From: Sympetrum striolatum
Taxonomy: Eukaryota > Arthropoda > Insecta > Odonata > Libellulidae
Reading direction: 5' to 3'
Length of the DNA stretch: 64,000 bases
Assembly (NCBI GenBank): GCA_947579665.1
Contig: OX388350.1
Location: 40,519,393 to 40,583,392, forward strand
A program made the translations under genes and the position numbers. The first letter of the stretch is position 1. Each line of letters starts with the position of its first letter. Under the pieces are notes generated by a model. It made no database searches. It saw only the letters and a list, made by a program, of their open reading frames with translations, and was not told the DNA's origin. Shown one piece after another: positions 19,225-32,530 of this stretch.

Positions 19225-19460
19225 CAGGGACGGATCTAGAAAACCTTTTTTGTGTGGGTCCTATCGAAAAATTTAAAAATAAAAGATATTTCGGCTTTTA
19301 CAAATTCTGACATAAGAATTGTGTTAGACATGCTCGATTTTTTTCGCTAGTGATTGCTTATTAAATTGTATGTTTATTTGCGTCATTTGAGTTTCATTTG
19401 CGAAAGATAGGCACAAGTGATATTTCGGGGGGGGGGTCCGGACCCCCAGGACCCCCCTGG
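19225..19460 (-). mobile_element. Truncated non-autonomous hAT element (copy in unit B)
   Basis: Begins CAGGGACGGATCTAGAAAA and ends in a C-run followed by CCCCCCTGG, lacking the outer part of the second terminus that the complete relative at 49546-49874 keeps. Host sequence next to it is deleted: module sequence stops at 19224 and spacer resumes with AATAATTTTTAAGATACC. An almost identical copy with the same breakpoints lies at 25702-25938. Confidence 0.7.
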
Positions 19461-20175
19461 AAAGAATAATTTTTAAGATACCTGAGTACTCGATATAAAG
19501 ATAGAAATTTTGGTACACCGCTTTTAATGAATTAGAGGTTAAAAATCTCCAAAAGCCGTCTACGCCGACGTTAATCATTCTCCGACTACCGGGAAGTAAC
19601 TGTCACAACTGAGCGCGGCAACCGAGCGCTACGAACACTTAGAGCGTCTCATTGCAGACGGTATTTAAAGAGCGACCCCTACCCAATCCAACCCAACCCA
19701 CTTCCAGCTACAGCCATTCACCCATTCAAAAGTATAATAGTATTACTATGTGCAGGGTCCAATGAATACCGTCTGCAAACGAGACTCGCTCAGTTGTCGT
19801 AGCGTGCAGTGGTTGTCTTGTTCAGTTGTCCGTGTTTAATGATCGCGCGCTCAGTTGTCGGGTAACGGATGTTACCAGCAGCCAAATCTAGAAATAATAC
19901 CAATCTGATACAACCCGCCTTCCTATACTGCACGGCCTCTCCCTACGGTAGTTAAATCTGTGGTTTCTGCTGTTTGGGATCCGCATGAAGTTTGTTTGGG
20001 GTCTGATTTCGAAATGTTCTAGCGAAGCTAGTTTCGTTAAAGGGAGTTTCAGGTTCTACTCTGACTGACTACGCTGAAAACGGAAACCTCGATAAGCATT
20101 TATATATGTGTTGGAGTTTAGAACTTACACAAATTTCCCCTCTTTCGAACTCTTCTTAAATTCTTCGCGCGACTT
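19461..20175. repeat. Array spacer with MITE-like foldback and RT tail relic (unit B)
   Basis: The foldback lies at about 19580-19880 (core arms CAGACGGTATTTAAAGAGCG and its complement) and is followed by the CR1-like RT tail relic at 19905-20175. Both are at the same relative positions as in units A, C and E/F. No gene. Confidence 0.55.
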
Positions 20176-22059
20176 CTCCCAGAGTTCGTCATATTTATTT
20201 TGGCATATCTCTTTAGCACATAGTTATATTATTTATTTAACGAGAGGTTAAATATATATTAATTCCTATTTCAATCTGAATGCAGTAACATGTGTGGGCT
20301 AGAAGTTCGAGTTTATTTCCAAAAATGTGAATATTGGCAATTCGGTTTGAGCAGAGATAAATGTTTAACAATAAGGATGAAGTGTGGTTAGAGTGGGAAT
20401 ATTTGACGTCGTGATTCTTTCCTTTATCGAACGATATTCTTTCAGTGTGGAGGAAAAACAAACCCATTTTAGGTGAGACAATAGTGAGAACATGTGCCTT
20501 ATATTGGTCTCATTATCTGGATAATGCTAGTGATCTACTAAGGTAGTTATTCAGGTAGTTTGGTTTTTCATACGTCCATATGTCTTACGACTGCTCGCTG
20601 GATATTAATGTAAATGTGAATCTTCATACGTCCAGTTCCAACATTGGATACTCATTTACTGTGATCGTCTTTCTGTAGGCCATGTTTTGTAAAATTTGAA
20701 TTCAGCGATTGATTTCGTGTACTCGTTTGAGCAATTGCTGATATACTAACAATGACACAATGTAAAATTTGTATTTTTTCTACGGGTTATAATTTTCCCC
20801 AATGAAATCCTGTTGACGAAGAATATTATTAAAACAAATTTATATACACCATTCGTGACCTAGAATACACGAAATGTTAGTCCGTTTGGAATTAAGAGAA
20901 AAAATGGGATAAAAAATATAATTTCCGAAGTTAAACCAAACATGTTTCCATAAAAACCGAAAAATTTGTAAACACATATCCGACCTTTCCTACATTATGT
21001 AACAGGGAGCTCGATGGCCTCAGTCATGAGTCATTTGTGTTGCCTTCGCGCGGAGGAATTCGCGTAGAAATGCATTCAGCATTTGATAGGTCGCGTGGAA
21101 AATGATTTAACCATATTTTGAGCACTTATTGAGCAAGTATTGCAGACCCCAGACAGGTTTTTGCACTCTTTTTCCTCGGAAATGATATATATCACACTTA
21201 CTATTAATATTACCTTGCAAACAAAAGTCTTATATTTCCTTCATGACGTTATATATTCATAAACATTTAGTGGTAACTGTTTCCTAATAATGAGAGAAAA
21301 CCCCACAAAATTCATCAAGAGTAAGGAAATTAAATAGGGATGACAAAAACGTCAATTTTGATAGTAGAGTATACTTTATAGTTGTATTTTTTCCAAAGTC
21401 ATGTTGGATAGGTAATTTATGAACGTCTGGCTATAAAATATTTAATATATATTTTATAAATATATCATAATCTTCTTTAAATTAATGGACTTCTGATATT
21501 GGATATGGAAATGTTTTGTAATGTATATCTTAATCTTCTCTTCTTGGGTAATTCAACGAAAGTAAGTTTTGGTTGCAATATATATTAATATATTTCTGTG
21601 ATAAATGTATAAATTTATCGGAGGGAAGAAATTCAGTATGAAAGAATAATCATCGAACTATAAGTATTCGAATCCGATGTTTCCAATTATCGGTCAAGAA
21701 CACGTTTCGCATGCCAGCGGAAATAGCTGCGTCGTTCTTTACAACAAAAATAAAAAAATATAACATTTAACCTACTGATGCCTTAATTACATTAATTACA
21801 TTGATATAATAATTTATTCTGAAAAATGGGAATTTATGGGAAAAATTAGGTGCGAAGGCTTACATTCGAGTATACTCTATGGTTAAAAACCAATCGCATG
21901 TTTCGAAGATATCGCGAGTAAAATGGAAGCGTAGGAAGGTAAACGAATTGGTTATAAAGGCAGAACACTTTCTTCAATAAATATCAAAAGTTTTCAAAAT
22001 CGGTTTATTGGAAGAAATTTCCAACAGCGATTGATCTTCAATCGCTACATTTCAAAGCT
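20176..22059. other. Array spacer, 3' flank of copy C
   Basis: AT-rich, similar throughout to 26790-28350 and 14840-16450. No gene or RNA seen. Confidence 0.5.
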
Positions 22060-24054
22060 TCATTTCCTGTCAGCCTTCACTTCCAGGAACCATGGAGTCC
22101 ATATTTGTTCCTTTACCAGCGCTGGCTTATTCACTCCTTTCAGAATTATTCTGGTGTTTACTGGCGCATAAATCTGTGAGGTGATACGTAAAGTGACGTA
22201 TTTATATCCCACTCCGCCATTTACAATTTCTACTGTTCCACCATTTCCGGTAGCAACCTGAAAAGAAAAAAAAATTGAAATCAATAGAATTGCAGATGAA
22301 TTGCAGAAACGGATAGTAATTATTTTTCAGAGGTCGATTCCATGCTCGAAGAAGATATTTAGGTGAGGATCATGCAAAGGTCATTGAGATTAATTCATAT
22401 AACACGTATTAAAGAAGAGCTGATGTGATTGTTAAACATTATACGGAGGAAGAAAGCTAAGTTTGATGCTTATGCAATTCGCAAAGTCCGAGATAATACA
22501 CGGAAAGATACTAAAAGTTAAAATGTATCGGTTGAAACGATTAAAAAAATCATTAGTCAACCACCGCCATGTTTAAGAAAACCACGGATTATACCAGGAA
22601 ATAAAATAATAAATAAATAATAAAAAATTAAAATAAACGACCAGTAGGAAAACAGAAGATACAAGAATTAATTCATGTTTGAATATCAATTGAATTGATT
22701 TTGAATATAGAATAGGGTGCATACATAAAGCCCGTTATTAATATAGTGGCGGACGACGTCACGAGAGAGGGGAAACAAGGGGAGGGGATGGGGAAGTATT
22801 GAGGGGCTGTCTACCACGCGTAATGCGCAGTAACCGATTTAGTAATTCTTTGTTTGCGCATATGTTCTCCTTCAAGATACACTGCATCTCCTATTTTCGA
22901 GTTGGAATAGGCCGACCTGCGCAGTATGCTACGGAGCATCCCCCTTTATTTCGCGAATGGACTGAAACAATTTTTATTTTTTGAAACCTGAAAGAGCATG
23001 TATTACTGAGGAACGTGCAAAGACCAGTGACGTGTATTCTTATACCACGTACTTGGGTACCGCATCTGTGATCGATTTTTGAATTTTTGTTGTGTGACTA
23101 ATTTTGGGTTGCGGAAGACAATCGTAAAGAGTTTAATTAACTTAATAAGTTGAAGTAAAAATATGTTTTTATATAAAGGTATCGAAACAATGGATTATAT
23201 CCGTAAATAAATATCGGGCTGAAAATACGATACGTATCTATTTCAAACTGAATCACCGCTATGAGTAATGATTGGACAGATTATTTAAGCATGCAATTTT
23301 TTGTGACATAGTAAATATCTCGTCAATGCCTGTCGACTTTCTTTTTGCAAAAGAGCATTTTCTCTTTCTTTTAACCTAACGTTAGGACACCAAAATATTG
23401 AAACACTAATGTAATAAATGAACACTAAAAGAAACATAAACACATTTTTCCTTAATAATAATAAACGTTAACGTTAACACAAATGTAATAAATAAGCCTT
23501 AATTTTATAAACACATTTTCTCATTAATAAAAGTAATATTTTTTAATAAAACACATGTCTTTGTTTCTCACTGAAATGACCTAGCTTATTTTAAATGCCC
23601 ATTGGAAGTTGGTAACACACAATTAAGATTACTCAGTAATCTAGAGGAAGCGTGCAGACAGGTATTTTCTAATATACTATACTACCCGCATAACCTAAAT
23701 TCCGAGTACTTAGTGCTTCCATTCAACCATTGAAGGCCGTAAATGCATTCGATTAGATCCGACAGGCAAAACTGCAGTGCAAATGTTAACAAATATCAAT
23801 CTGATACTTACCTTGTTTTTGATGTCGATATATTTTATGATTGCTTCCCTACTGAAGCCCTCTGGCGGATACACGACGTTAGTGATGTGCTTGGTAATGT
23901 ACTGAGGATGAGTGACGTCCAGCTCGAGAAGGATGGCATCACCAGGATTGTCCTCCCCGAGAACGATGTCCTTCTTGCCCGAATTCACGAACAGTAGGTG
24001 ACCATTGGCGTAGGCCACCAAGGCGATGGCGACGAGGATATACTTCTGAACCAT
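22060..24054 (-). CDS. MBF2-like secreted protein, copy C
   Basis: Exon 1 is 24054-23812 (81 codons), donor AAG|GTAAGT. Exon 2 is 22257-22060 (65 codons plus TGA), phase 0, with acceptor TTTTCAG; the intron is 1554 bp. The protein has 146 residues: an 18-residue signal peptide, YPPEGFSREAII in exon 1, GGVGYKYVTLRITSQ in exon 2 and a tail ending KADRK. It differs from B at only a few residues, such as H19 and F22, N80 instead of D, and LVKEQIW in the tail. Unspliced, exon 1 stays open to 23710 and would give a 114-residue product lacking the second half-domain. Function as for copy B. Confidence 0.75.
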
Positions 24055-24099
24055 ATTCGGATAGTAACTCTTCTGGTAGTAGTCTCTTCAGATTGTCTC

Positions 24100-24170
24100 A
24101 GTAGATTGATTCAGTATCGCACTTGCGTCTTATATATACTTGTTCGGTGTGCCACACGCGCTCGGTGATC
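24100..24170 (-). promoter_or_regulatory. TATA-box promoter of MBF2-like copy C
   Basis: TATATATAAG reads on the minus strand from 24138, with the initiator-like site near 24107. The upstream block shared with the other copies is present. Confidence 0.6.
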
Positions 24171-25700
24171 GGATAATTAGACTATTCTTGCAGCACGTTT
24201 GTACGTGGGGTTTGATGGGTTTAGAAATCGTTTTAAGGGTGTTCAATCCGGATGATTGGCGACAAGGCGCACGTATATTTGTGTGGGCTTTGGTGAGTAT
24301 TAGAAATCGTTGTATGGATCTCAACACCGCACAGTTGATGATATGGCGAGCGTGGAAAATTTTTGAAGGAAGCACGTGGGGTGACCTACGTTGGTTAGGT
24401 TTTATGATAATTTCTTGGTATTCATAAATCACTGGTTAAAGGAAAACAGAATATGACGTAGTGGTGATTAATATTGCGTCATCTGAATGAGTGTCAAGAA
24501 AACATTTTCTACTTCAGATGATTACGAAAATATAATAATGCAGTTACAATTATGATATAATCGAATGTTGATGATGGAGAGATTTGAATCATATCTAGGA
24601 ATTCATAAACCACTGTTGAAGTAAAATATTATGTGACGCTATCATGAATATTGTTCGAATTATATTATATTGTGAATCTTTTTGGCTGTCATTTTTGTAA
24701 TTTCGATTATTGAAACGCTAATTTGTTACTTTTCTTTTCCCTCAATGCATTATCTTTCAGTGTCAACGTCAGATTATAAAAACTACTCTAATAAAAATTT
24801 GTTTCAGCGTACAAGTATCATATTGAATTATTTGCTATGAAATAACTTGGGAAACATTGAGAAATTATCAGGAAAAACTCCAACAAATTAACATTTTTAT
24901 TCTTGTGATTCGTTTGTACGATTGCTTTTATGATTTTAAAAATCGTTCTATGGGTGCTTACTCAAGAAGATTGTAAATAAGTCGCACCTATATTCTCGCG
25001 GGCTTTGGTGATATTACAAATCGTTGTAAGGATCTTAACACCGTGCAATTGATGGTAAGATGAGCATGGATACTTATCGAAGGAAGCACGTGAGGTGACT
25101 AACGTGCTTTTTCCGCCATTTTATGACGGAGGGTTTTATGATAATTTCTAGGTACTCATACATCACTGTTTAAAGGATATAAGACGTACGTACGTATGCC
25201 AGCCTTATTTATACATGCTCGAGTTTGCCACACGTGCTCGATACTAAGAATATTCTTGCGATTCGTTTGTAGGTTGGATTTTATGTGTTTGTAAATCGTT
25301 CTAAGGGTGTTCACTAAAGAAGATTGTCCAAAAGACGCACGTGTATTCTATCCTGCTTTGATGAGTATTACAAATCGTTGTAAGGATCTCAACACCGTGC
25401 AATTGATGATAAGATGAGCTTGGAACATTCTCTAAGGAAGCAAGTGGGGTTACTGACGTGCTTCCATCGCCATTTTATAACTAAAGGTTTTATGATAATT
25501 TCTAGGTATTCTATATAATTCTATATCACTGTTTAAAGGAAATAAGACGTACGTATGTATGCCAGCCTTATTTATGCGTGCTCGCTTTGCCATACGTGCT
25601 GCATAATAATAATATTCTGGCGACACTTTTGTTCGTGGGCTTTGATGATTTCAGAAATCATTTAAATGGTCTTAACACATGACGTAGTGATGAGTATAGT
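24128..25700 (-). repeat. Promoter-derived upstream modules of copy C
   Basis: Modules at 24128-24390, 24895-25098 (lacking the TATA end), 25200-25455 and 25560-25700. The third and fourth, with the following hAT, match unit B almost base for base (18720-19460 against 25200-25938). The stretch 24400-24890 is AT-rich spacer without a gene. Confidence 0.55.
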
Positions 25701-25701
25701 C

Positions 25702-25938
25702 CAGGGACGGATCTAGAAAACCTTTTTTGTGTGGGTCCTATCGAAAAATTTAAAAATAAAAGATATTTCGGCTTTTACAAATTCTGACATAAGAATTGTG
25801 TTAGACATGCTCGATTTTTTTCGCTAGTGATTGCTTATTAAATTGTATGTTTATTTGCGTCATTTGAGTTTCATATGCGAAAGATAGGCACAAGTGATAT
25901 TTCGGGGGGGGGGGTCCGGACCCCCAGGACCCCCCTGG
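25702..25938 (-). mobile_element. Truncated non-autonomous hAT element (copy in unit C)
   Basis: Near-identical to 19225-19460, with the same left junction (AGTATAGTC then CAGGGACGG) and the same deleted right junction. The shared breakpoints mean one insertion copied by duplication or conversion, not two insertions. Confidence 0.7.
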
Positions 25939-26790
25939 AAAGAATAATTTTTAAGATACCTGAGTACTCGATATAAAGATAGAAATTTTGGTACACCGCT
26001 TTTAATGAATTAGAGGTTAAAAATCTCCAAAAGCCGTCTACGCCGACGTTAATCATTCTCCGACTACCGGGAAGTAACTGTCACAACTGAGCGCGGCAAC
26101 CGAGCGCTACGAACACTTAGAGCGTCTCATTGCAGACGGTATTTAAAGAGCGACCCCTACCCAATCCAACCCAACCCACTTCCAACTACAGCCATTCACC
26201 CGTTCAAAAGTATAATATTACTATATGCAGGGTCGTTCAATTAATACCGTCTGCAAACGAGATGCACTTAGTTGTCGTAGCGCGCAATGGTCGTCTCACT
26301 CAGTTATCCGTATTTAATGATCGCGCGGTCAGTTGTCGGGTAACGGATGTTACCAGCAGCCAAGTCTAGAAATAATACCAATTTGTTACAACATGCTTTC
26401 CTATACTGCACGGCCTCTCCCTACGGTAGTTAAAACTGTGGTTTCTGCTGTTTGGGATCCGCATGAAGTTTGTTTGTTATCTGATTTCGAGATGTTCTAG
26501 CGAAGCTAGTTTCGTTAAAGGGTGTTTCAGGTTCTATTGAATGCTATAAGAGTCCCTCGGTTGGAATTCACTCTGTGAAGATCTGATTACAGACAGAAAC
26601 TTTATGATAAGTACAGTGGGAGAAAGAAATATCGCAACACCTTACGCGCGGACCAAGCGAACTTCAAATAAAATACTACTACTGAGTGACCACTCTGAGG
26701 AAACTTCGAAAAGCATTATTATATGAGTTGGAGCCTAGAACTTAGCTAAATTTACTCCCTTTCAAACTCTTCTTAGATCCTTCGTGCAAT
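25939..26790. repeat. Array spacer with MITE-like foldback and RT tail relic (unit C)
   Basis: Foldback at 26060-26360, then the RT tail relic at 26385-26790 with TTGGGATCCGCATGAAG and AGAGTCCCTCGGTTGGAATT. The layout is the same as in unit B, but the relic is longer here because unit B has lost part of it. Confidence 0.55.
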
Positions 26791-28356
26791 TTCTCCCAGA
26801 GATCGTCATATTTATTATGGCATATCTCTTTCGCACATAGTTATCCTATTTATATTACGAGAGGATAAATATATATATTAATTCCTATTTCAATCTGAAT
26901 GCAGTAACATGTATGGGCTAGAAGTTCGAGTTTATATCCATAAATGTGAATATTGGCAATTCGGTTTGAGCAGAGATAAATGTTTAACAATAAGGATGAA
27001 GTGTGGTTAGAGTGGGAATACTTGACGTCGTGATTCTGACCTTTATCGAACGATATTCTTTCAGTCAGGAGGAAAAACAACCCCATATTGCGTGAGACAA
27101 TAGTGAGAACAGGTGCCTTATATTGGTCTCATTATCTGGATAGTTAAAGTTGCTGTAATAAGGTATTCAGGTTGTTTGGTTTTTCACACGTTCATACGTC
27201 TTACGACTGCTCGCTGGATATTAATGCAATGTGAATCTTCATACGTCCAGTTCCAACATTGATACTCATTTAGTGTGATCGACTTTCTGTGGGCAATGTT
27301 TTGTAAAATTTGAATTCAGCGATTGATTTCGTGTACTCGTCTGAGCAATTGCTGATATACTAACAATGACACAATGTAAAATTTGTATTTTTTCTACGGG
27401 TGATAATTTTCCCCAATGAAATCCTGTTGACGAAGGAAATTATTAAAAGAAATTTATATACACCATTCGTGACCTAGAATACCCGAAATGTTAGTCCGTC
27501 CGGAATCAAGAAAAGAAATGGGATAATATATAATTTCCGAAGTTAAAACAAATACGATTCCATTCAAACCGAAAAATTTCTAAATACATATCCGACCTGT
27601 CCTACATTATGTAACAGGGAGCTCGATGGCCTCAGTCATGAGTCATTTGTGTTGCCTTCGCGCGGAGGAATTCACGTAGATATGCATTCAGCATTTGATA
27701 AGTTGCGTGGAAAAGATTTTACAATATTTTGAGCACTTATTGAGCAAGTATTGCAGACGCCAGGTTCGTTTTTGCACTCGTTTTGCTCGGAAATATATTA
27801 TACTTACTATAAATATTACCTTGCAAACAAAAGTCTAATATTTCCTTCATGATGATAGTTATTCAAAAGCATTTAGTGGTAAATGTTTCCAAATAATCAG
27901 AGAAAATCCCACAAAATTCATCAAGATTAAGGAAGTTAAATACAGAACGAAAAAAACGTCAATTTTGATAGTGGAATATCATTTTAAATTTTATTTTTTC
28001 CAAAGTCGTGTAGGATGGGTATTTTATGAAAGTCTGGCTATAAAATATTTAATATATACTCTATAAAATTATTAATAATCTTCTTTTAATTAATGGACTT
28101 CTGATATTGGATATGGAAATGTTTTGTAATCTATATCTTATTCTTATCTTGTTGGGTAATTCAACGAAAGTAAATTTTGGTTGCAATATTTATTAATATA
28201 TTTCTGTGATAAATATATATATTTATCAGAGGGATGAAATTCAGTATGAAAGAATAATCATCGAACTATAAGTATTCGAATCCGATGTTTCCAATTATCG
28301 GTCAAGAACACGTTTCGCATGCCAGCGGAAATACCTGCGTCGTTCTTTACAACAAA
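26791..28356. other. Array spacer, 3' side of unit D
   Basis: AT-rich and parallel to 20176-21750. No gene. Similarity to unit C breaks at about 28357, where a relic insertion starts. Confidence 0.5.
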
Positions 28357-28590
28357 AAGGTGGTAAGACAAAGAGCTTTATTCATGCTTATTGGTGCCCA
28401 TTTCTTCATTGAGGTTTCACGTCGAGAGACGGACAGCCAGAAGACCGCGTGAGCGAAGCATTTGCATTTATAGGCCATAAAAACAGCCTTTAGAGCGAAT
28501 GATATTTTTATGCTTATTATTAATCATTATCTTTCTACAACCAGGACAATTCATTGGTTCACACCTGCCAACATCCTTGGTGGTTCCAGA
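28357..28590 (-). repeat. Unclassified dispersed repeat, also at 62980-63190 (inverted)
   Basis: Contains CAACCAGGACAATTCATTGG, whose counterpart on the opposite strand is near 62985-63010. The two segments match over about 200 bp, including a TCGAGAGACGGACAGCCAGAAG-like stretch and a TTATTATTAATCATT-type stretch. No coding or terminal signature is recognised. Confidence 0.45.
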
Positions 28591-29720
28591 CAAATAATAT
28601 AAATTTAGATTTTAGATTTAGATATATACTCCGCGAGCCGCCTTATGCGTATGGCAGCCTGTGTAATAACAACATCATCACTTAATCTACTGTAACCGCC
28701 TCTCAAATCGCGTTTACTCTTTACTGGAGCTTGAATTTAATTAATTTATTTTTGAGTAGTTAACCGACCAAGCCTTCGAATAGCTTCCTTCAATAATTAG
28801 ATCTTCTCAATAGGAGTGAATTATAGCCGTAATGATGCTGTTGAACCTAAAATCCCCGTTTACTGAAATGAGCTACTCTAAGTTGGACCATTTCTAAATA
28901 TGAGACTAAGCCTACATTATGCGGACTCCATATCGCGAAGCAGTGTATTCTCATACGAAGAAATAGGAGAGAAATAATATATTTTTTTACTCTCGATGAG
29001 GATCCCCTCAACGTTTTACCAGTTCAGGATCATATTAAATATTTCTATTAGTTCATCATTGCATTCTATTTGATATACCTGTCGCATCTCGAATATGTTC
29101 TTTCAAAGAGTAACTACAGCTAAATGAGATTCCTAGACACTTGATGTCACGCATTAACTCTAAGGGATGTCGCGAAGTTTTGGTGCAGCGTGGAAATAAC
29201 GTTAGTGGATGATATCTTACATCATTATCTATTGCTTTAGATACGTCATTCATAAAATGCGCTAGGTACGTCTTACAAGGCCTACAATATAGGCCCTACA
29301 ATGATGGAATATTCTGATTGATTGCTACTTTTCGGTACGAAAGTGCGTAATAGAGTTTGCTATAATATGCTCCATTATTTTCCAAAATTTCTAAGTTAAT
29401 GAAATTGATATAAACATCTGGTAATTCTTAGGCTCCAGATGCGGTTTGCATTTTCCGCGACATTGGGGCAGTGCCCTCATTGATTGATATCAGGCAGAAA
29501 TCCTTAAAAAGAGGAGCAAGCTCATTGGCTAAAATTTTCATGGCAACAGCGGGAATAACTTAGGGTCATTTTATATATTTCATGAAAATATGTTGCAATA
29601 AATTTCCACTTCCATCAACTTATATCTAGATGAGACTCATCTCAGAATCAATGCGCGAGGTAAAATCTTTAACTTCACCATTGTCTACAGTAAGACATGT
29701 CTGGTAGTGCGGGTTAAGTA
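28591..29720 (-). pseudogene. CR1/jockey-like retroelement relic (minus strand)
   Basis: The 3' end lies at 28591-28680 and is the reverse complement of the 3' end near 37845-37905 (GGCGGCTCGC, then TATATATCTAAATCTAAAAT). Going upstream on the minus strand come pieces of the RT coding part. One (29253-29056) reads DIKCLGISFSCSYSLKEHIRDAT, the segment before the thumb in this family. Near 29540-29450 it reads ANELAPLFKDF and NEGTAPMS, matching ADEIAPLL and DEGTVPMS of the copy at 36340-37831. Many stops and deletions. It is inserted in the spacer of unit D. Confidence 0.6.
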
Positions 29721-30228
29721 AGTTAGATTTCAGCACATTTTTCATGCTGAAAATGCCGCCCTCGGCTATTACTCGAGTAAGGGTCTTGCTTACCTCCTTT
29801 CCAGTGGAAAAAGGCTACCGCAGCCGGAAACCTGCTAGTAAATTCCTAAATTGTTCAATTAAGAATTCATGTAACACTTAACCTACTGATGCCTCAATTA
29901 CATTAATTACATTGATATAATTATTTATTCTGAAATTTACTATTAGCCTCTGTAGTTCCCATCCTAGGCTTACACTCGAGACAATAGATTCTGCTAGTTT
30001 TTTTTGTGAAACAATTAGGAGCGCCGGCTTATATTCGACAATACAATAGGGTTAAAACCCAATCGCATGAATTGAAGAAATCGCGAGTAAAATGGAAGAG
30101 TAGGAGGGTAAATGAATAGGTTATAAAGGCAGAACACTTTTTTCAATAAATATCAAAAGTTTTCAAAATCGGTTTATTGGAAGAAATATCCAACAGAGAT
30201 TGATCCTCAATCGCTACATTTCAAAGCT
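29721..30228. other. Array spacer, 3' flank of copy D
   Basis: Array spacer resumes with CAGCACATTTTTCATGCTGA, as at 15965 and 35170. No gene. Confidence 0.5.
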
Positions 30229-32201
30229 TCATTTCCTGTCATCCTTCACTTCCAGGAACCATGGAGTTCGTATTTCTTCCTTTACCAGCGCTGGCTTATT
30301 CACTCCTTTCAGAATTATTCTGGTATTTACTGGCGCATAAATCTGTGACGTGATACGTAAAGTGACGTATTTATAGCCCACTCCGCCATTTACAATTTCT
30401 ACCGTTCCACCATTTCCGGTAGCAACCTGAAAATAAAAAAAATTGAAATCAATAGAAATGCAGTTGAATTGCAGAAATGGATAGTAATTATTTTTTAGAG
30501 GTCGATTCCATGCTCGAAGAAGATATTTAGGTGAGGATCATGCAAAGGTCAGTGAGATTAATTCTTATAACACGTATTAAAGAAGAGCTGATGTGATTGT
30601 TAAACATTATACGGATGAAGGAAGCTAAGTTTGATGCTTATGCTATATATGAAGTCCGAGATAATAGACGGAAAAATACTAAAAGTTAAAATGCATCGGT
30701 TGAAACGATTAGTTAGTCAACCACCACCATGTTTAAAAAAATCACGGATTATACCAGGAAATAAAATAATAAATAAATAATAAAAAATTAAAAGAAATAA
30801 CAAGTAGGAAAACAGAAGTTACAAGAATAAATTCATTTCTGAAGATCAAATGAATTGATGTTGAATATAGAATAGGGTGCACATATAAAGCCCGTTAGTG
30901 ATTTAGCGGCGGACGACGTCACGAGAGAGGGGAAACAAGTGGAGGGGATGAGGAAGTATTGAGGGGCTGTCTACCACGCGTCATGCGCAGTAACCGATTT
31001 AGTAATTCTTTGTTTGCGCATCTGTTCTCCTTCAAGATGCACTGCATCTCCTATTTTCGAGTTGGAGTAGGCCCACCTGCGCAGTATGCTACGGAGCATC
31101 CTCCTTTATTTCGCGAATGGGCTGAAACAATTTTTATTGTTTGAATGCTTACTCAGCATATTTTGCTGAGGAACGTGCAAAGACAAGTGAGGTGTATTCT
31201 AATACAACGTACTTGGGTACAACATCTGTGATCGATATGTTTCGTCCAGACATCGTGGAGCTGGCTGACTGTACACTCTTTATAAACTCTGCCGAATGTT
31301 TAGTTGTGTGACTAATTTCGGGTTGCGGAAGACAATCGTAAATAGTCCATAAAACTTAATTATTTTAAGTAAAAATATGAATTTATATAAAGGTATCGAA
31401 ACTATGGATTATATCCGTAACATAAAAGTCTTGCTGAAAATATGATACAAATCTATTTCAAACTGAATCAATACTATGGGTAATGATTGGACAGATTATT
31501 TAAGCATGAAAATGTTTATGACGTAGTAAATATCTCGTCTATGCCTGTCGAATGTCTTTCTTGTAAAAGAGCATTTTCTCTTTCTTTTGACCTAACGTTA
31601 GAACACCAAAATATTGAAACACTAATGTAATAAATGAACACTAAAATAAACATAAACACATTTTTCCAAAATAAAAGTAATATTTGTTGAATTAACAACA
31701 TGTCTTTGTTTCTCACTTAAATGACCTAGCTTTTTTTAAAATGCCCATTAGAAGTTGGTAACACACAATTAGGATTACTCAGTACTCCAGAGGAAGCGTG
31801 CACACAGGTATTTTCTAATATAGTATACTACTCACATAATTTTAAATTCCGAGTACTTAGTGTTTCCATTCAACCGTTGAAGGCCGTAAATGCATTACAT
31901 TAGATCCGACAGGCAAAACTGCAGTGCAATAATTAACAAATATCAATGTGATACTTACCTTGTCTTTGATGTCTATATATTTTATGATTGCTTCCCTACT
32001 GAAGCCCTCTGGCGGATACACGACGTTAGCGATGTGCTTGGTAATGTACTGAGGATGAGTGACGTCCAGCTCGAGAAGGATGGCATCACCAGGATTGTCC
32101 TCCCCGAGAACGATGTCCTTCTTGCCCGAATTCACGACCAGTAGGTAACCATTGGCGTAGGCCACCAAGGCGATGGCGACGAGGATATACTTCTGAACCA
32201 T
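30229..32201 (-). CDS. MBF2-like secreted protein, copy D
   Basis: Exon 1 is 32201-31959 (81 codons, donor AAG|GTAAGT). The intron is 1532 bp. Exon 2 is 30426-30229 in phase 0 after the CAG acceptor. It is open from the splice site but has no ATG in frame near its start, so it would be missed in an ORF search. The protein has 146 residues: signal peptide, GEDNPGDAILLELDV, YPPEGFSREAII, then GGVGYKYVTLRITSQ and a tail ending KDDRK. It is closest to B and C. The unspliced frame would run on to 31857. No lesion seen. Confidence 0.75.
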
Positions 32202-32249
32202 ATTTGGATAGTAACTCTTCTGGTAGTAGTCTCTTCAGATTGCCTCAGT

Positions 32250-32320
32250 AGATTGATTCAGTATCGCACTCGCGTACTATATATACCTGCTCGGTGTGCC
32301 ACACGCGCTCGGTGATCGGA
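32250..32320 (-). promoter_or_regulatory. TATA-box promoter of MBF2-like copy D
   Basis: TATATATAG reads on the minus strand from 32285, with the initiator-like site near 32254 and the shared GCGTGTGGCACACCGAGC block upstream. Confidence 0.6.
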
Positions 32321-32530
32321 TGATTAGACTATTCTTGCAGCACGTTTGTACGTGGGGTTTGATGGGTTTAGAAATCGTTTTAAGGGTGTTCTATCCGGAT
32401 GACTGTAGACAAGGCGCACGTGTATTTGTGTGGGCTTTGGTGAGTATTACAAATCGTTGTTAGGATCTCAAAACCGTACAGTTGATGATAAGGCGAGCGT
32501 GGAAATTTTTTGAAGGAAGCACGTGGGGTG
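32275..32530 (-). repeat. Promoter-proximal module of copy D (single)
   Basis: Only the gene-proximal module is found in this unit. The extra modules seen upstream of A, B, C, E and F are missing, apparently lost in rearrangement, since the sequence from about 33000 no longer follows the other units. Confidence 0.5.

Noticed and set aside
19324..19578. 84-codon frame with GVLGVRTPPP, similar at 25871
   Set aside because: Read-through of the truncated hAT terminus (GGGTCCGGACCC) into spacer.
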